The notes beneath the pieces are model-generated. The model was not told the origin of the DNA, ran no database searches, and worked only from the letters and a program-made list of their open reading frames with translations. Positions 37,708 through 46,595 of a DNA stretch of 64,000 bases are shown one piece after another; positions within the stretch are counted from its first letter, which is position 1; each line of letters starts with the position of its first letter. The position numbers and the translations under genes were made by a program. Origin of the DNA: Sandaracinaceae bacterium (GTDB taxonomy: Bacteria > Myxococcota_A > Polyangia > Polyangiales > Sandaracinaceae). The stretch covers positions 33,590-97,589 of the forward strand of contig JAVJQK010000047.1 of assembly GCA_040218145.1 (NCBI GenBank), read 5' to 3'.

Positions 37708-39366
37708 ATGGGCCTGCTCGATCCGGAGCCGACGCCGTACGACCCGCTCGCTTGGCGGCGAATGCCGCTCGAGGAGCGAGGGAGGCTCGTCTGTGAGGCG
37801 TGGGCGATGCAGGGCTACGGGGCGCCGCTCGCCATCTACCTCGCCTACGGGCTCAAGGTCCTCGGCTACGTCGGCGCGTGGGTGCTCTTCTGCGGGCTCT
37901 CGCCCAGCCTGGGCGGGCCGCTCGAGATCGGGGCGTGGTGGCTCGAGCCGCTCGCGTTCCAGAAGGCGATCCTCTGGAGCATGCTCTTCGAGGTGCTCGG
38001 GCTCGGGTGCGGCAGCGGCCCCCTCACCGGGCGCTACTTCCCTCCCGTCGGCGGCTTCCTCTACTTCCTGCGCCCCGGCACGACCAAGCTCCCGCTCTTC
38101 CCGCGCGCGCCGCTCATCGGAGGCGTGACGCGCACCTGGCTCGACGTGGCGCTCTACGCGGCGCTGCTCGGCGCGCTGACGACGCTGCTCGTCTCCCCCA
38201 CGCTCGACCCGCGCCTCCTCGCCGCCGTCGCGCTGCTCGTGCCGGTCTGCGGTCTGCTCGATCGCACCCTCTTCCTCGCCGCGCGGGCCGAGCACTACTG
38301 GGTCACCGTGCTCGTCTTCCTCTTCGCCGGCGACTGGATCGCGGGCGCGATGGCGGTGCAGCTCGCCTTGTGGTTCTTCGCCGGCTTCAGCAAGCTGAAC
38401 CATCACTTCCCGACCGTCGTCTGCGTGATGACGAGCAACGGGCCGCTCACCCGCTTCCGCTGGCTCCGCCGCCTCATGTACAGGCGCTTCCCGGACGATC
38501 TCCGGCCCTCGCGCCTCGCGGGGGTGCTCGCGCATGTGGGGACGGCGCTCGAGCTGGGCGTGCCGCTCGTCCTGCTCTTCAGCGCGACGTTCGACCCGGG
38601 CGGCGTGTCGCTGGTGGTGGGCATGGTCGCGATGCTGCTCCTGCACGGCTACATCACGAGCAACGTCCCGATGGGGGTCCCGATCGAGTGGAACGTGATG
38701 GTGGTCTACGGCGGCTTCGCGCTCTTCTGGGCGCACCCCGACGTCGCGATCTGGGATCTCGGCTCGCTGCCCCTCGCCCTCTTCCTCGCGGTGACGCTCG
38801 CCGCGCTCCCGCTCCTGGGCAACCTCCTGCCGGACCGGCTCTCGTTCCTGCTCTCGATGCGCTACTACGCGGGCAACTGGGCCTACTCGGTGTGGCTCCT
38901 GCGGGAGGGCAGTCACGTGAAGCTGGCGAAGCTGCGCAAGACGTCGGGCTGGATCTACGATCAGCTCGCCCACTTCTACGACGAAGGGACGGCCGTCGGG
39001 CTCGTCGGCAAGGTGTTCGGGTTCCGCCTCATGCACCTGCACGGGCGCGCGCTGCCGCGCCTCATCCCGAAGGCCGTGGACCGCTTCGAGGACTACGAGT
39101 ACCTCGACGGCGAGCTGATCGCGGGCATGGCGCTGGGCTGGAACTTCGGCGACGGCCACCTCCACGACGAGGCGCTCCTCGCGGCCATCCAGGCCCAGTG
39201 CGGCTTCGAGGAGGGCGAGCTCCGCTGCATCTTCGTCGAGTCCCAGCCGCTCGGGCGCGGGCAGCTCGACTATCGCATCGTCGACGCGAAGACGGGCGAG
39301 CTGGAGCGCGGCTCGCTCGAGGTCGCCGAGCTGCGCTCGCGTCAGCCCTGGGCGAGCGAGGCGTGA
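37708..39366 (+). CDS. DUF3556 transmembrane protein
   Basis: 552 residues. Extensive hydrophobic segments (about 8-9 helices between residues 35 and 400) and a C-terminal soluble region ~130 residues. Wording such as FFAGFSKLNHHFPTVVCVMTSNGPL, NVPMGVPIEWNVMVVYGGF, NWAYSVWLLREGSH and DGHLHDEALLAAIQAQCGFEEGELRCIFVESQPLGRG (in parts) matches the DUF3556 family, well known from mycobacteria and other actinobacteria. Function is not established; a lipid-modifying or transport role is a guess. Its TGA overlaps the GTG start of the following flavoprotein (GTGA at 39363-39366), so the two are coupled. Confidence 0.85.
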   Translation: MGLLDPEPTPYDPLAWRRMPLEERGRLVCEAWAMQGYGAPLAIYLAYGLKVLGYVGAWVLFCGLSPSLGGPLEIGAWWLEPLAFQKAILWSMLFEVLGLGCGSGPLTGRYFPPVGGFLYFLRPGTTKLPLFPRAPLIGGVTRTWLDVALYAALLGALTTLLVSPTLDPRLLAAVALLVPVCGLLDRTLFLAARAEHYWVTVLVFLFAGDWIAGAMAVQLALWFFAGFSKLNHHFPTVVCVMTSNGPLTRFRWLRRLMYRRFPDDLRPSRLAGVLAHVGTALELGVPLVLLFSATFDPGGVSLVVGMVAMLLLHGYITSNVPMGVPIEWNVMVVYGGFALFWAHPDVAIWDLGSLPLALFLAVTLAALPLLGNLLPDRLSFLLSMRYYAGNWAYSVWLLREGSHVKLAKLRKTSGWIYDQLAHFYDEGTAVGLVGKVFGFRLMHLHGRALPRLIPKAVDRFEDYEYLDGELIAGMALGWNFGDGHLHDEALLAAIQAQCGFEEGELRCIFVESQPLGRGQLDYRIVDAKTGELERGSLEVAELRSRQPWASEA

Positions 39367-40796
39367 CGGACGCGGTCATCGTCGGCTCGGGGCCCAACGG
39401 GCTCGCGGCGGGGATCCGGCTCGCGCAGGCGGGCGCGGAGGTCCTCGTGATCGAAGGGCACGCCGAGATCGGCGGCGGCACGCGAACGGCCGAGCTGACG
39501 CTCCCCGGGTTCCGACACGACGTCTGCTCGGCCGCGCATCCGACGGGCATCCTCTCGCCCTACCTGCGCACGCTCCCGCTCGAGGCGCACGGGCTGAGGT
39601 GGATCCAGCCGCGGTTCAGCGTCGCCCACCCGCTCGACGACGGGCCGGCGGTGCTGCTGCACGAGGACCTCGAGCAGACCGTGGCGCAGCTCGGGCCCGA
39701 CGCCGACGCGTATCGCCGCCTGATGGCGCCGCTGCTGAAGGACCCGCACGGGCTGCTCGAGGATCTGCTCGCGCCGCTCCGCGTCCCGAAGCATCCGATC
39801 CAGCTGCTCCGCTTCGGGCTGCGCGCGATCCGCAGCGCGACGGGGCTCGCGAAGCGCTTCCGGGAGGAACGCGCTCGGGCGCTCATCGGCGGCTGCGCGG
39901 CGCACGCCATCATGCCGCTCGACAAGCCGCTGACCGCGGCGCTCGCGGTGGTGTTCCTCCTCGCCGGCCACACCGAGGCGTGGCCGGTGGCGGAAGGCGG
40001 GAGCCACGCGATCACGAAGGCGATGGCGTCGCTGCTCGAGTCGCTCGGGGGGCGCATCGAGACCGGCACGTGGATCCGCTCGCTCGCCGACCTGCCGCCC
40101 GCGCGGATCTACCTCTTCGACACCGCGCCGCGCGGCCTGGCCGAGATCGCCGGCCCCGTGCTCCCCGCCCGCTACCTGCGGCGCCTCGGCCGTTATCGCT
40201 ACGGGCCAGGGGTCTTCAAGCTGGACTGGGCGCTCGACGGGCCGATCCCGTGGAGGGACGAGCGCGCCCGGCTCGCCTCGACGGTGCACGTGGGGGGCAC
40301 CCTCGAGGAGCTCGCCGCGAGCGAGCGGGCGATGTGGCGTGGAGATCACCCCGAGCGCCCCTTCGTGCTCGTCGTCCAGCAGAGCGAGCTCGACCCGACG
40401 CGCGCCCCGGCCGGAAAGCACACGGGCTACGGGTATTGTCACGTCCCGCACGGCTCGACCGTCGACCACACCGCGGCGGTCGAGGCGCAGATGGAGCGCT
40501 TCGCGCCGGGGTTCCGGGAGCGCGTGCTCGCGCGGCACGCGATGACGGCCGGCGACTTCGAGGCCTATGACCCGGCCTACGTCGGCGGCGCGATCACGGG
40601 CGGGGTGGCCGATCTGTTCCAGCTCTTCACGCGGCCGGTCGCGCGCCTCAGCCCCTACACGACCCCGAACCCGCGGGTCTTCCTCTGCTCGGCCTCGACG
40701 CCCCCCGGCGGAGGCGTGCACGGGATGTGCGGGTTTCACGCGGCCGAGGTCGCGCGGAGGCGGCTCGAGCGCTTCCCTGTCGCGCCCCTCGCGTAG
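39363..40796 (+). CDS. FAD-dependent oxidoreductase, phytoene desaturase-like
   Basis: 477 residues. The N-terminus VTDAVIVGSGPNGLAAGIRLAQAG with EGHAEIGGGTRT is the carotenoid-desaturase/amine-oxidase-type FAD fingerprint. CSASTPPGGGVHGMCGFHAAEVA near the C-terminus is the second conserved FAD-binding motif of this group. Related enzymes desaturate isoprenoids or oxidise lipids. Translation is coupled to the DUF3556 gene by a 4-nt overlap, implying they act in one process. No phytoene synthase is nearby, so carotenoid biosynthesis is not supported. Confidence 0.88.
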   Translation: MTDAVIVGSGPNGLAAGIRLAQAGAEVLVIEGHAEIGGGTRTAELTLPGFRHDVCSAAHPTGILSPYLRTLPLEAHGLRWIQPRFSVAHPLDDGPAVLLHEDLEQTVAQLGPDADAYRRLMAPLLKDPHGLLEDLLAPLRVPKHPIQLLRFGLRAIRSATGLAKRFREERARALIGGCAAHAIMPLDKPLTAALAVVFLLAGHTEAWPVAEGGSHAITKAMASLLESLGGRIETGTWIRSLADLPPARIYLFDTAPRGLAEIAGPVLPARYLRRLGRYRYGPGVFKLDWALDGPIPWRDERARLASTVHVGGTLEELAASERAMWRGDHPERPFVLVVQQSELDPTRAPAGKHTGYGYCHVPHGSTVDHTAAVEAQMERFAPGFRERVLARHAMTAGDFEAYDPAYVGGAITGGVADLFQLFTRPVARLSPYTTPNPRVFLCSASTPPGGGVHGMCGFHAAEVARRRLERFPVAPLA

Positions 40797-40802
40797 CGCG
40801 CG

Positions 40803-41426
40803 TCAGCGCTGGTCGAGGTCCCAGCTCGCGGCGTAGCGGACGAGCTCGGGCTGGGTGCGCACGCCGAGCTTGGTGCGGATGCGGTCGCTGTAGGTGTAGA
40901 CGGTGCTGACGGAGAGCCCGAGCGAGAAGGCCGCCTCCTTGATGGTCTCGCCCATCACGAGGCGCTCGAACACCTGCATCTCGCGCGGCGTCAGCAGCTC
41001 GCTCGGCGCCTTCGCGGCGGGCGCGTCGAGGAGCGCCTCGAGCTCGGGAGGCAGCACGCGACCTCCGCCGTGCAGGGCGTGGATGGCCTCCACGTAGCGC
41101 TCGAGCGAGCTCGACTTCGGCAGGTAGCCGGCCGCGCCCGCGTGGATCAGGGACGCGATGGCGAGGTCGATGGGGTGGAGCGTGAAGAGCAAGACGGGGG
41201 CGCCCGCCGCGGCCACCGCCTCGACCGTGCGCGGGCCCTCCATCCCGGGCATCTGCACGTCGAGGCTGATGACGTCGGGCGTCGTCGTCTCGAGGAGCGC
41301 GAGCAGCGCGTCGGCCGATGCGGCGGCCCCGATCACCTCCAGCGTGGGCTCGAGCTCCGCGAAGCGCGTGATCCCTTGCACCACGATCGGGTGATCGTCG
41401 GCGATCAGCAGCCGGACCGCGGTCAC
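40803..41426 (-). CDS. LuxR/NarL-family response regulator
   Basis: 207 residues. Receiver domain with acidic pair DD (10-11), phospho-acceptor Asp56 in VISLDVQMPGMEG, and conserved Thr/Lys (LLFTLHP, GAAGYLPKSSS). C-terminal HTH: LTPREMQVFERLVMGETIKEAAFSLGLSVSTVYTYSDRIRTKLG. Output is DNA binding. It starts inside the end of the kinase gene (ATGA overlap at 41423-41426), so the pair is a single two-component unit. Confidence 0.92.
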   Translation of the reverse strand: MTAVRLLIADDHPIVVQGITRFAELEPTLEVIGAAASADALLALLETTTPDVISLDVQMPGMEGPRTVEAVAAAGAPVLLFTLHPIDLAIASLIHAGAAGYLPKSSSLERYVEAIHALHGGGRVLPPELEALLDAPAAKAPSELLTPREMQVFERLVMGETIKEAAFSLGLSVSTVYTYSDRIRTKLGVRTQPELVRYAASWDLDQR

Positions 41427-42739
41427 GCCGAGGCCTTCAGCGGACGCGGGGCAGCCTCGAGGGGGACGCGCAGCCGGACGGCCGTGCCGCCTGCGCCGCT
41501 CTGGACGTCCAGCTCACCGCCGAGCGCCTCGGCGCGCTCGCGCAGCCCGCGCAGGCCCCAGCCGGAGGGCGTGGCCTCGGGGTCGAAGCCGCGGCCGTCG
41601 TCGAGGACCTCCGCCATCACGCCGCCCTCGTCGCCTCTGACCGACACGCGGACCTCGGATGCGTCCGCGTGCTTGAAGACGTTGGTCAGCGCCTCCTGCA
41701 CCAGCCGGTAGATGGCCTCGCGCTCGAGCGCGGGCAGGGGCTGATCGAGCTCGACCGCGGTGCTGAGCGAGAGGCCGGAGCGCTCCCGCAGCGGGGCGAT
41801 GAGCTCATCGAGGCTGCGGGCGAGCGGCGGCAGGGCGCGCGGCTCGCGCAGGCGGTCGATGAAGCGGCGGACCGAGCCGTCGAGCGTCTCGACCACGCTC
41901 GCGAGGTACTCCAGCCGCGGCCCCTCGTCGGTGGGCGCGTGCGAGAGGCGGCGGCCGAGGTGGTCGAGCTCCATGCGCACGCCGACGATGAGCTGTCCGA
42001 GGTCGTCGTGGAGCTGCCGCGCGACGTCCGCGCGCTCGGTCGTCGCGGACTCGAGCGCGCTCGCCAGGTCCCCCAGCGCCTTCGAGCGGTCCTCGACCTC
42101 CTGCTCGAGCCGCTGCGCGTGGGCGGCGAGCTGCGCCCGCTGCCGCTCGAGCCGGAGCCCGAAGAGGAAGCGGTCGCGCATCAATCGCTGGACGTTGTGT
42201 CCGAGCACCACGCTCGCGACCGTCACCGCCGACAGGACCACCATCGGCACGTGGATCATCGGGTGGCCGAGCATCTCCGGGTTGCGCGCGAAGTAGGTCA
42301 CCGCGAACACGCCCGCCCCCGAGAGGGTCATCGCGATCCGCGACGGCAGCCGGCAGGGCATGCTGATCGACAGCGGCGGCAGGGTGTAGACGACGTAGAA
42401 GAAGGGGCTGTCGAGCGGGCCCATCTGGCTGACGTGCATCGCCGCCCCCCACGCCGTCGCGGAGTGCATGAGCAGCCCGAAGAACATCGGGTGGCGCGCG
42501 GCGAGCGGGAGGCGTCGGAAGGCGAGCCACGACGCGAGCGCGATCCCGGTGAGGACGGCGAGCCAGAGCCGGCCTGGCCCCTCGAGGTCGCGCCCCGCCA
42601 GGACGATCCGCCCGATCACCCAGGCGCTCGCGAACAACCCCACGCAGACGAGCGCCGTGCGCTCCATGCGGCGCCGAAACTCATCGCGGCTGAAGTGCTC
42701 GAAGGCGCGCTCGTCGGCCAACATCTTCGCCTCGTTCAC
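41423..42739 (-). CDS. Sensor histidine kinase, HisKA_3 type
   Basis: 438 residues. Five or six N-terminal transmembrane helices (residues ~28-180) then a coiled coil. The dimerisation motif DVARQLHDDLGQLI holds phospho-acceptor His244; the HATPase region has EALTNVFKHADASEV (N box), VLDDGRGFDPEATPSGWGLRGLRERAEALGG (in parts, G boxes). This is the usual partner of NarL-type regulators and signals through the coupled regulator. No extracellular loop is long, so the signal may be sensed in the membrane. Confidence 0.92.
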   Translation of the reverse strand: MNEAKMLADERAFEHFSRDEFRRRMERTALVCVGLFASAWVIGRIVLAGRDLEGPGRLWLAVLTGIALASWLAFRRLPLAARHPMFFGLLMHSATAWGAAMHVSQMGPLDSPFFYVVYTLPPLSISMPCRLPSRIAMTLSGAGVFAVTYFARNPEMLGHPMIHVPMVVLSAVTVASVVLGHNVQRLMRDRFLFGLRLERQRAQLAAHAQRLEQEVEDRSKALGDLASALESATTERADVARQLHDDLGQLIVGVRMELDHLGRRLSHAPTDEGPRLEYLASVVETLDGSVRRFIDRLREPRALPPLARSLDELIAPLRERSGLSLSTAVELDQPLPALEREAIYRLVQEALTNVFKHADASEVRVSVRGDEGGVMAEVLDDGRGFDPEATPSGWGLRGLRERAEALGGELDVQSGAGGTAVRLRVPLEAAPRPLKASA

Positions 42740-42801
42740 GATGGAGCGAAGATAGCAGCACGGCCGACGCCGTTGCCATTTCGCCTCGGTTTCACGCGGC
42801 G

Positions 42802-43149
42802 TCAGTAGCGCTTCTGGAACATCTCGACCCGGACGCCGCCCGGCATCCGGAAGTGGATGGTCAGGCCGTAGCCCTGGTCCTGGATCTCGTCGTCGAACTC
42901 GACCCCGCGCGCCTTCATCTCGGCCACCGTCTTCTCGATGTCGTCGCAGATGAACGAGACGTCGTGGGTGCCCGACGCGGGCGCGCCCTCGTGGTCGGTG
43001 GGGTGCACGCCCATGTCCGCCATCGGCAGGTCGAAGACGAGCCAGCCGCCGCCGACGTCGCGCGCGGGGATCTGGAGCTTGTCCCGCAGGAAGGCGCGCA
43101 GCGCGTCCGCCTCCTCCGAGAAGTACATGCCGTGGATGCCTGTGATCAT
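42802..43149 (-). CDS. Glyoxalase/VOC-superfamily protein
   Basis: 115 residues. Single VOC module pair: MITGIHGMYFSEEADALRAF, WLVFDLPMADMGVHP with HDVSFICDDIEKTVAEMKARGVEF and a final GVRVEMFQKRY; this beta-alpha-beta-beta-beta pattern with Glu/His ligand positions fits the glyoxalase/bleomycin-resistance/dioxygenase superfamily. Substrate unknown. Translationally coupled to the upstream MBL gene through ATGA (43146-43149). Confidence 0.8.
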   Translation of the reverse strand: MITGIHGMYFSEEADALRAFLRDKLQIPARDVGGGWLVFDLPMADMGVHPTDHEGAPASGTHDVSFICDDIEKTVAEMKARGVEFDDEIQDQGYGLTIHFRMPGGVRVEMFQKRY

Positions 43150-44102
43150 CGCGTCTCCTCCGCGCGCACGCGCGCCTTGTGCTGGGCCTTCTTCACCGCG
43201 AACGCGACGCCCTGTGCGTTCAGGCTCATGTCGGTCTCCAGGATGGTGCGCGCCTCGGCGTCGTCGGCGAGCCCATGGGTCTCGAGGAGCTGCGCGAAGA
43301 GCGCCCGCACCCGCTCGTCGCAGAAGGCGTCGAGCGCCTCGCCCTCCAGCCCGTCGGCGAGCGCCCGCCGGACGATGCCGTCGTAGAGGTCGAGCTGCCG
43401 GTGGAGCTGCGCCGCGATGGCGTCGAGCTGCTCGTGCCCGCCGAAGTGCGTGAGGTAGGCGCGCTCGGCGCCCGTGGCGACGATGCGGTCGAGGCTCGCC
43501 TTCGCGGCCGCCGCGTCGAAGTCCGTGGGCGACGTGGAGGGGATCGCGAAGAGCCCGTGGTGCTGGAGGCGCGGGTACACGAGCCCGAACGCGTCGCCGG
43601 TGAAGATCGCGTTCGTCTTCGAGTCCAGCACGCAGAAGTGGTGGTTCGCGTGCCCCCGCGTGTGCAGGAAGGTGAGGGTGCGCTCGCCCCAGGTGAGGGT
43701 CTCCTCGTCCTCCATGATGCGCACGCGCGCCTCGTCGATCGGCGCGATCTCCCCGTACAGCTCGGCGAACGCGGCCTCGCCGTAGACCTCCTTCGCGCTC
43801 GCGACGAGCTTCGTCGGGTCGATGGCGTGGCGCGCGGCGCGCGGGTGGGCGAGCAGGGTCGCGTTCGGGCACGCCTCCATGAGCGCCGAGGCGCCTCCCG
43901 CGTGGTCGAGGTGCACGTGCGTGATGATCACCCAGTCGACCGCCTCCGGGCCGAGGCCCTCCGCCTCGAGCGCGGCGAGCAGGCGAGGCACGGCGTGCGT
44001 CGTATTGGTCTCGACGAACGCGGCGCGGTCGCCCTCGCGCACCAGGTACGCGGCCGCGAAGCCGTCCCCGAGGTAGGCGCAGTCGATGGTGGTGATGCTC
44101 AT
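43146..44102 (-). CDS. MBL-fold metallo-hydrolase
   Basis: 318 residues. Metal-binding motif THVHLDHAGG, later His in LHTRGHANHHF, Asp in FTGDAFG and His in YLTHFGGHEQ: a complete metallo-beta-lactamase fold site. The ~90 residue C-terminal helical extension is an added domain. Glyoxalase II-type or lactonase-like hydrolysis is possible, and pairing with a VOC protein is suggestive of methylglyoxal-type detoxification, but this is inference. ATG 44102 (SITTIDCAYLGDG) was chosen as start; the ATG at 44147 would add unrelated residues. Confidence 0.85.
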   Translation of the reverse strand: MSITTIDCAYLGDGFAAAYLVREGDRAAFVETNTTHAVPRLLAALEAEGLGPEAVDWVIITHVHLDHAGGASALMEACPNATLLAHPRAARHAIDPTKLVASAKEVYGEAAFAELYGEIAPIDEARVRIMEDEETLTWGERTLTFLHTRGHANHHFCVLDSKTNAIFTGDAFGLVYPRLQHHGLFAIPSTSPTDFDAAAAKASLDRIVATGAERAYLTHFGGHEQLDAIAAQLHRQLDLYDGIVRRALADGLEGEALDAFCDERVRALFAQLLETHGLADDAEARTILETDMSLNAQGVAFAVKKAQHKARVRAEETR

Positions 44103-44153
44103 GCGGGGCAGTCTGCCCAGCAGGCCCCGAAACGCAATCCCCTCCAACGCAAA

Positions 44154-44182
44154 CGCCCCCGGAGCGGTCGGCTCCGAGGGCG
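44154..44182 (-). terminator. Rho-independent terminator after the EF-G2 gene
   Basis: On the minus strand, about 26 nt after the EF-G stop, CGCCCTCGGAGC and its near-complement form a ~12-bp GC stem (one mismatch) with a short loop, followed by TTTGCGTT. Position and structure fit an intrinsic terminator, though the U-tract is weak. Confidence 0.6.
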
Positions 44183-44207
44183 TGTGGGTCGGGGAGGAGG
44201 GGCTGCG

Positions 44208-46298
44208 CTACTTGCGCTGCTCCTGGCGGGCCTTGACCTCTTCCTTGACCTTCTCGACGATGTTGTTCGGCACCGGGGAGTAGTGGCTGAACTCCATCGA
44301 GAACTGGCCACGACCCGAGGTCGCGGAGCGCAGGTCGCCGATGTAGCCGAACATCTCCGAGAGGGGCACGTCCGCCTTGATGCGCACGTTGGTCGGGCCC
44401 TGCTCCTGGCTCTTGATCATGCCGCGCCGACGGTTGAGGTCGCCGATGACGTCGCCGACGTTGTCCTCGGGGACGAAGACGTCGACCTTCATGATCGGCT
44501 CGAGCAGCTGCGGGCCGCACTTCGGCATGGTCTGCCGGAACGCCGCGCGGGCCGCCGCCTCGAACGCCATCTGCGAGGAGTCGACCGCGTGGAAGCCGCC
44601 GTCCGTGAGGATGAGCTTGAAGTCGAGGAGCGGGAAGCCGACGAGCGGGCCCTTGTCGATCTGGCTCTTGAAGCCCTTCTCGACCGAGGGGATGTACTCC
44701 TTCGGCACGTTGCCGCCGGTGACCTTCGACTCGAAGACGAAGCCGGTGCCGGGCTCGCCGGGCTCGACCGTGTAGTCGATCTTCGCGAACTGGCCCGAGC
44801 CGCCGGTCTGCTTCTTGTGCGTGTACTGGTCGTTGACGATCTGCGTGATCGTCTCGCGGTACGCGACCTGCGGCTTGCCGACGTCGGCCTCGACGCCGTG
44901 GGTGCGCTTGAGGATGTCCACCTTGATGTCGAGGTGGAGCTCGCCCATGCCCTTCATGATCGTGTCGCCCGACTCCTCGTCGACCTCGACGTGGAAGGAC
45001 GGGTCCTCGGCGACCATCTTGCCGAGCGCGGCGTTCAGCTTCTCGCTGTTGGCCTTGTCACGCGGGATGATGGCGACCGAGATGACCGGGTCGGGGAAGA
45101 CCATCGGCTCGAGCGTGGCCGGGTTCTTCACGTCCGCGAGGGTGTGACCGGTGCGCACGTTCTTGAGGCCGACGGCGGCGACGATGTCGCCCGCCTGCGC
45201 GGTGTCGAGCATCGTGCGGTCGTTCGCGTGCATCTCGACCATGCGGCCGATCCGCTCGGTCTTGCCCGTGAACGTGTTGAGGAGCGTGTCGCCCTTGTTG
45301 ATGGTGCCCGAGTAGACGCGGATGAAGGTCAGCGCGCCGAAGCGGTCGTCCATGATCTTGAAGGCGAGCGCGCGGACCGGGCCCTCCGGGTCCACCGTGG
45401 CGAAGCCGCCGGTCTCGTTGCCCTCGAGGTCGATCTCGGGCTGCGGGGGCACCTCGGTCGGGTCGGGGAGGTAGTCCACGACCGCGTCGAGGACCTGCTG
45501 GACGCCCTTGTTCTTGAAGGACGAGCCGCAGTAGGTCGGGAAGAAGGCGAGGTCTCGGGTGCCCTTGCGGATGCACGCCTTGATCGTGGCGATGTCCGGC
45601 TCTTCGCCCTCGAGGTACTTCTCGAAGACCTCGTCGTCCTGCTCCACGGCGGTCTCGACGAGCTCGGTCCGGTACTTCTCGACCTGCTCCTTCATGTCCT
45701 CCGGGATGTCCTTGACCTCGTAGTTCTCGGGCAGCCCGGTGTCGTCCCAGACGTAGGCCTTGCGCTCGATGAGGTCGACGACGCCGACGAAGTCGGCCTC
45801 GGTCCCGATCGGGAGCACCATGACGAGCGGCTTGGCCGCGAGCACCGTCTTGATCTGGCCCACCACGCGGTAGAAGTCGGCGCCGAGGCGGTCGAGCTTG
45901 TTCACGTAGATGATGCGCGCGACCTTGGAGTTGTTGGCGTAGCGCCAGTTCGTCTCCGACTGCGGCTCCACGCCGCCCGAGCCGCAGAACACACCCACGC
46001 CGCCGTCGAGCACCTTGAGCGAACGGTAGACCTCGATGGTGAAGTCGACGTGCCCGGGGGTGTCGATGATGTTGAGGCGATAATCCTTCCAGAAGCAGGT
46101 CGTCGCCGCCGACTGGATCGTGATGCCGCGCTCCTGCTCCTGCTCCATGAAGTCGGTGGTGGCGGCGCCATCGTGCACCTCACCGAGCTTGTGGATCTTG
46201 CCGGTGAGCTTGAGGATGCGCTCCGTCGTCGTGGTCTTGCCCGCGTCCACGTGGGCGAAGATGCCGATGTTGCGGTACTTGCTGAGGTCCTTCGTCAT
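44208..46298 (-). CDS. fusA: Elongation factor G, EF-G2-like
   Basis: 696 residues. GTPase: G1 AHVDAGKT (15-22), G2 switch [11 protein letters not shown]3 DTPGH (79-83), G4 NKLD (133-136), followed by domains II-V ([46 protein letters not shown]). The [27 protein letters not shown] (in parts) wording is that of the EF-G2/FusB paralogues, in contrast to the NKMD of canonical EF-G. No ribosomal protein or tuf gene is adjacent, so it is not in the str operon. Likely a second EF-G acting in translocation or ribosome recycling. Confidence 0.93.
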   Translation of the reverse strand: MTKDLSKYRNIGIFAHVDAGKTTTTERILKLTGKIHKLGEVHDGAATTDFMEQEQERGITIQSAATTCFWKDYRLNIIDTPGHVDFTIEVYRSLKVLDGGVGVFCGSGGVEPQSETNWRYANNSKVARIIYVNKLDRLGADFYRVVGQIKTVLAAKPLVMVLPIGTEADFVGVVDLIERKAYVWDDTGLPENYEVKDIPEDMKEQVEKYRTELVETAVEQDDEVFEKYLEGEEPDIATIKACIRKGTRDLAFFPTYCGSSFKNKGVQQVLDAVVDYLPDPTEVPPQPEIDLEGNETGGFATVDPEGPVRALAFKIMDDRFGALTFIRVYSGTINKGDTLLNTFTGKTERIGRMVEMHANDRTMLDTAQAGDIVAAVGLKNVRTGHTLADVKNPATLEPMVFPDPVISVAIIPRDKANSEKLNAALGKMVAEDPSFHVEVDEESGDTIMKGMGELHLDIKVDILKRTHGVEADVGKPQVAYRETITQIVNDQYTHKKQTGGSGQFAKIDYTVEPGEPGTGFVFESKVTGGNVPKEYIPSVEKGFKSQIDKGPLVGFPLLDFKLILTDGGFHAVDSSQMAFEAAARAAFRQTMPKCGPQLLEPIMKVDVFVPEDNVGDVIGDLNRRRGMIKSQEQGPTNVRIKADVPLSEMFGYIGDLRSATSGRGQFSMEFSHYSPVPNNIVEKVKEEVKARQEQRK

Positions 46299-46496
46299 CG
46301 CCTGTCCATTTCGTCCGGCCTGGCTGCCGGGCATGCACTTCGGAGGCCGCTTCCTAGCGAAGAAGCGCCCGCTCCGCCAGTGGACGCTTCGCCCACGGTG
46401 GATCGCACGCCGAACGCGCGCGATTGGGCGGCGTTATGCGCCGAAAATCCCGGACCCGCCACCGATCGGCAGCTTGCGTGCGCTCACACCCGTTTT

Positions 46497-46560
46497 CGGG
46501 GACGATCCTGCTCATCTACCCGAACCCGAGTTTGGGCAGATGGGCAGAGGATCGTCCCCG
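46497..46560. repeat. Long imperfect inverted repeat
   Basis: Left arm from 46497 (GGGGACGATCCTGCTCATCT, then ACCC) and right arm to 46560 (GGGCAGATGGGCAGAGGATC, then GTCCCC) pair over about 24 positions with two or three imperfections and a 12-nt loop. It lies between the EF-G2 start and the end of the 46596 lipoprotein gene. No U-tract follows on either strand, so a plain intrinsic terminator is not established. Confidence 0.8.
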
Positions 46561-46595
46561 ATCCCCTCCGAAGGGCGGGCCGAGAGAGCGGGCGA

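Noticed and set aside
39363..40796. Carotenoid biosynthesis cluster
   Set aside because: The flavoprotein resembles phytoene desaturase, but no phytoene synthase or GGPP synthase is nearby.
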